From positions 1-5,512 of the forward strand of contig CANGMV010000089.1 of the NCBI GenBank assembly GCA_947454745.1: 5,512 nucleotides of DNA. The letters are read 5' to 3'. Origin of the DNA: Bacteroidota bacterium. Lineage in GTDB: Bacteria > Bacteroidota > Bacteroidia > Chitinophagales > Chitinophagaceae. Below the pieces are notes generated by a model. It was not told the DNA's origin and did no database searches. It saw only the letters and a list, made by a program, of their open reading frames with translations. The translations under genes were made by a program, and so were the position numbers. Below are positions 5,455-5,512 of this stretch, in pieces (positions within the stretch are counted from its first letter, which is position 1; each line of letters begins with the position of its first letter).

Positions 5455-5512
5455 ATGAGTAAACCTTCTTTACCGCAAGGCACCCGCGATTTTAATGCCG
5501 CAACGGTACAAA
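5455..5512 (+). CDS. hisS: Histidyl-tRNA synthetase, first 19 codons, cut by window edge
   Basis: The only plus-strand gene in the window. From the ATG at 5455 the frame reads MSKPSLPQGTRDFNAATVQ and runs off the right edge. The pattern K-P-x-x-P-x-G-T-R-D-F is the typical N-terminus of bacterial histidyl-tRNA synthetases, where P-x-G-T-x-D immediately precedes the class II catalytic core. The enzyme charges tRNA-His with histidine in the cytoplasm. No Shine-Dalgarno sequence precedes the ATG. The upstream bases are AAATTCGACAGC. The gene diverges from the small membrane protein and PstS-like genes. The call rests on few residues, but they are very characteristic. Confidence 0.88.
   Translation, partial: MSKPSLPQGTRDFNAATVQ

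Noticed and set aside
1..5512. CRISPR array, tRNA or rRNA gene, insertion sequence, or phage or defence genes
   Set aside because: I saw no spaced direct repeats, no tRNA-like cloverleaf, no transposase-like frame and no terminal inverted repeats. Nearly all the DNA is accounted for by normal genes.

Overview
The window looks like a chromosomal segment of a Bacteroidota bacterium, probably of the Chitinophagaceae type. The DNA is AT-rich and the start codons follow A-rich leaders without clear Shine-Dalgarno sequences. One promoter fits the Bacteroidota TTG / TAnnTTTG consensus. The NuoD sequence (FGPTHPATHGVFQN, SSPINNMGWH, RIGGFERNF) matches the variant I know from this phylum. The class-level guess is inference. 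The phylum call rests on several independent signals.

Layout, reading the minus strand from right to left. At the far right edge, the first 19 codons of hisS (histidyl-tRNA synthetase) start on the plus strand. Diverging from it on the minus strand is a short cassette of three genes. The first encodes a 79-residue protein with two membrane segments (5136-5375). The second encodes a PstS-fold lipoprotein of 300 residues (4193-5095). After a 197-nt AT-rich gap comes a 580-residue exported TPR protein (2253-3995). A strong symmetrical hairpin terminator (2202-2231) follows the TPR gene. Directly after it, a near-consensus promoter (2172-2200) starts the respiratory complex I operon nuoA-nuoB-nuoC-nuoD, which runs off the left edge inside nuoD.

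How the genes work together. NuoA-D are parts of the proton-pumping NADH:quinone oxidoreductase. NuoB carries all four ligands of iron-sulfur cluster N2, and NuoD keeps the His/Tyr pair that binds the quinone head group. NuoC joins the peripheral arm and NuoA is a membrane-arm subunit. The cassette to the right has no visible enzyme. A substrate-binding lipoprotein of the PstS fold lies next to an exported TPR protein and a small membrane protein, with no pstC/A/B permease or ATPase genes in view. In other Bacteroidota I recall this pair lying beside ExbB/ExbD/TonB genes, which suggests an envelope role rather than classical phosphate import. None of those partner genes is inside the window.

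Most of the window is ordinary housekeeping sequence. The points most worth a second look are the PstS-like cassette with its diverged ligand loop and CxxC pair, the terminator-promoter junction with an inverted repeat around the nuo -7 box, and a Glu-to-Thr change in the conserved loop of NuoA.
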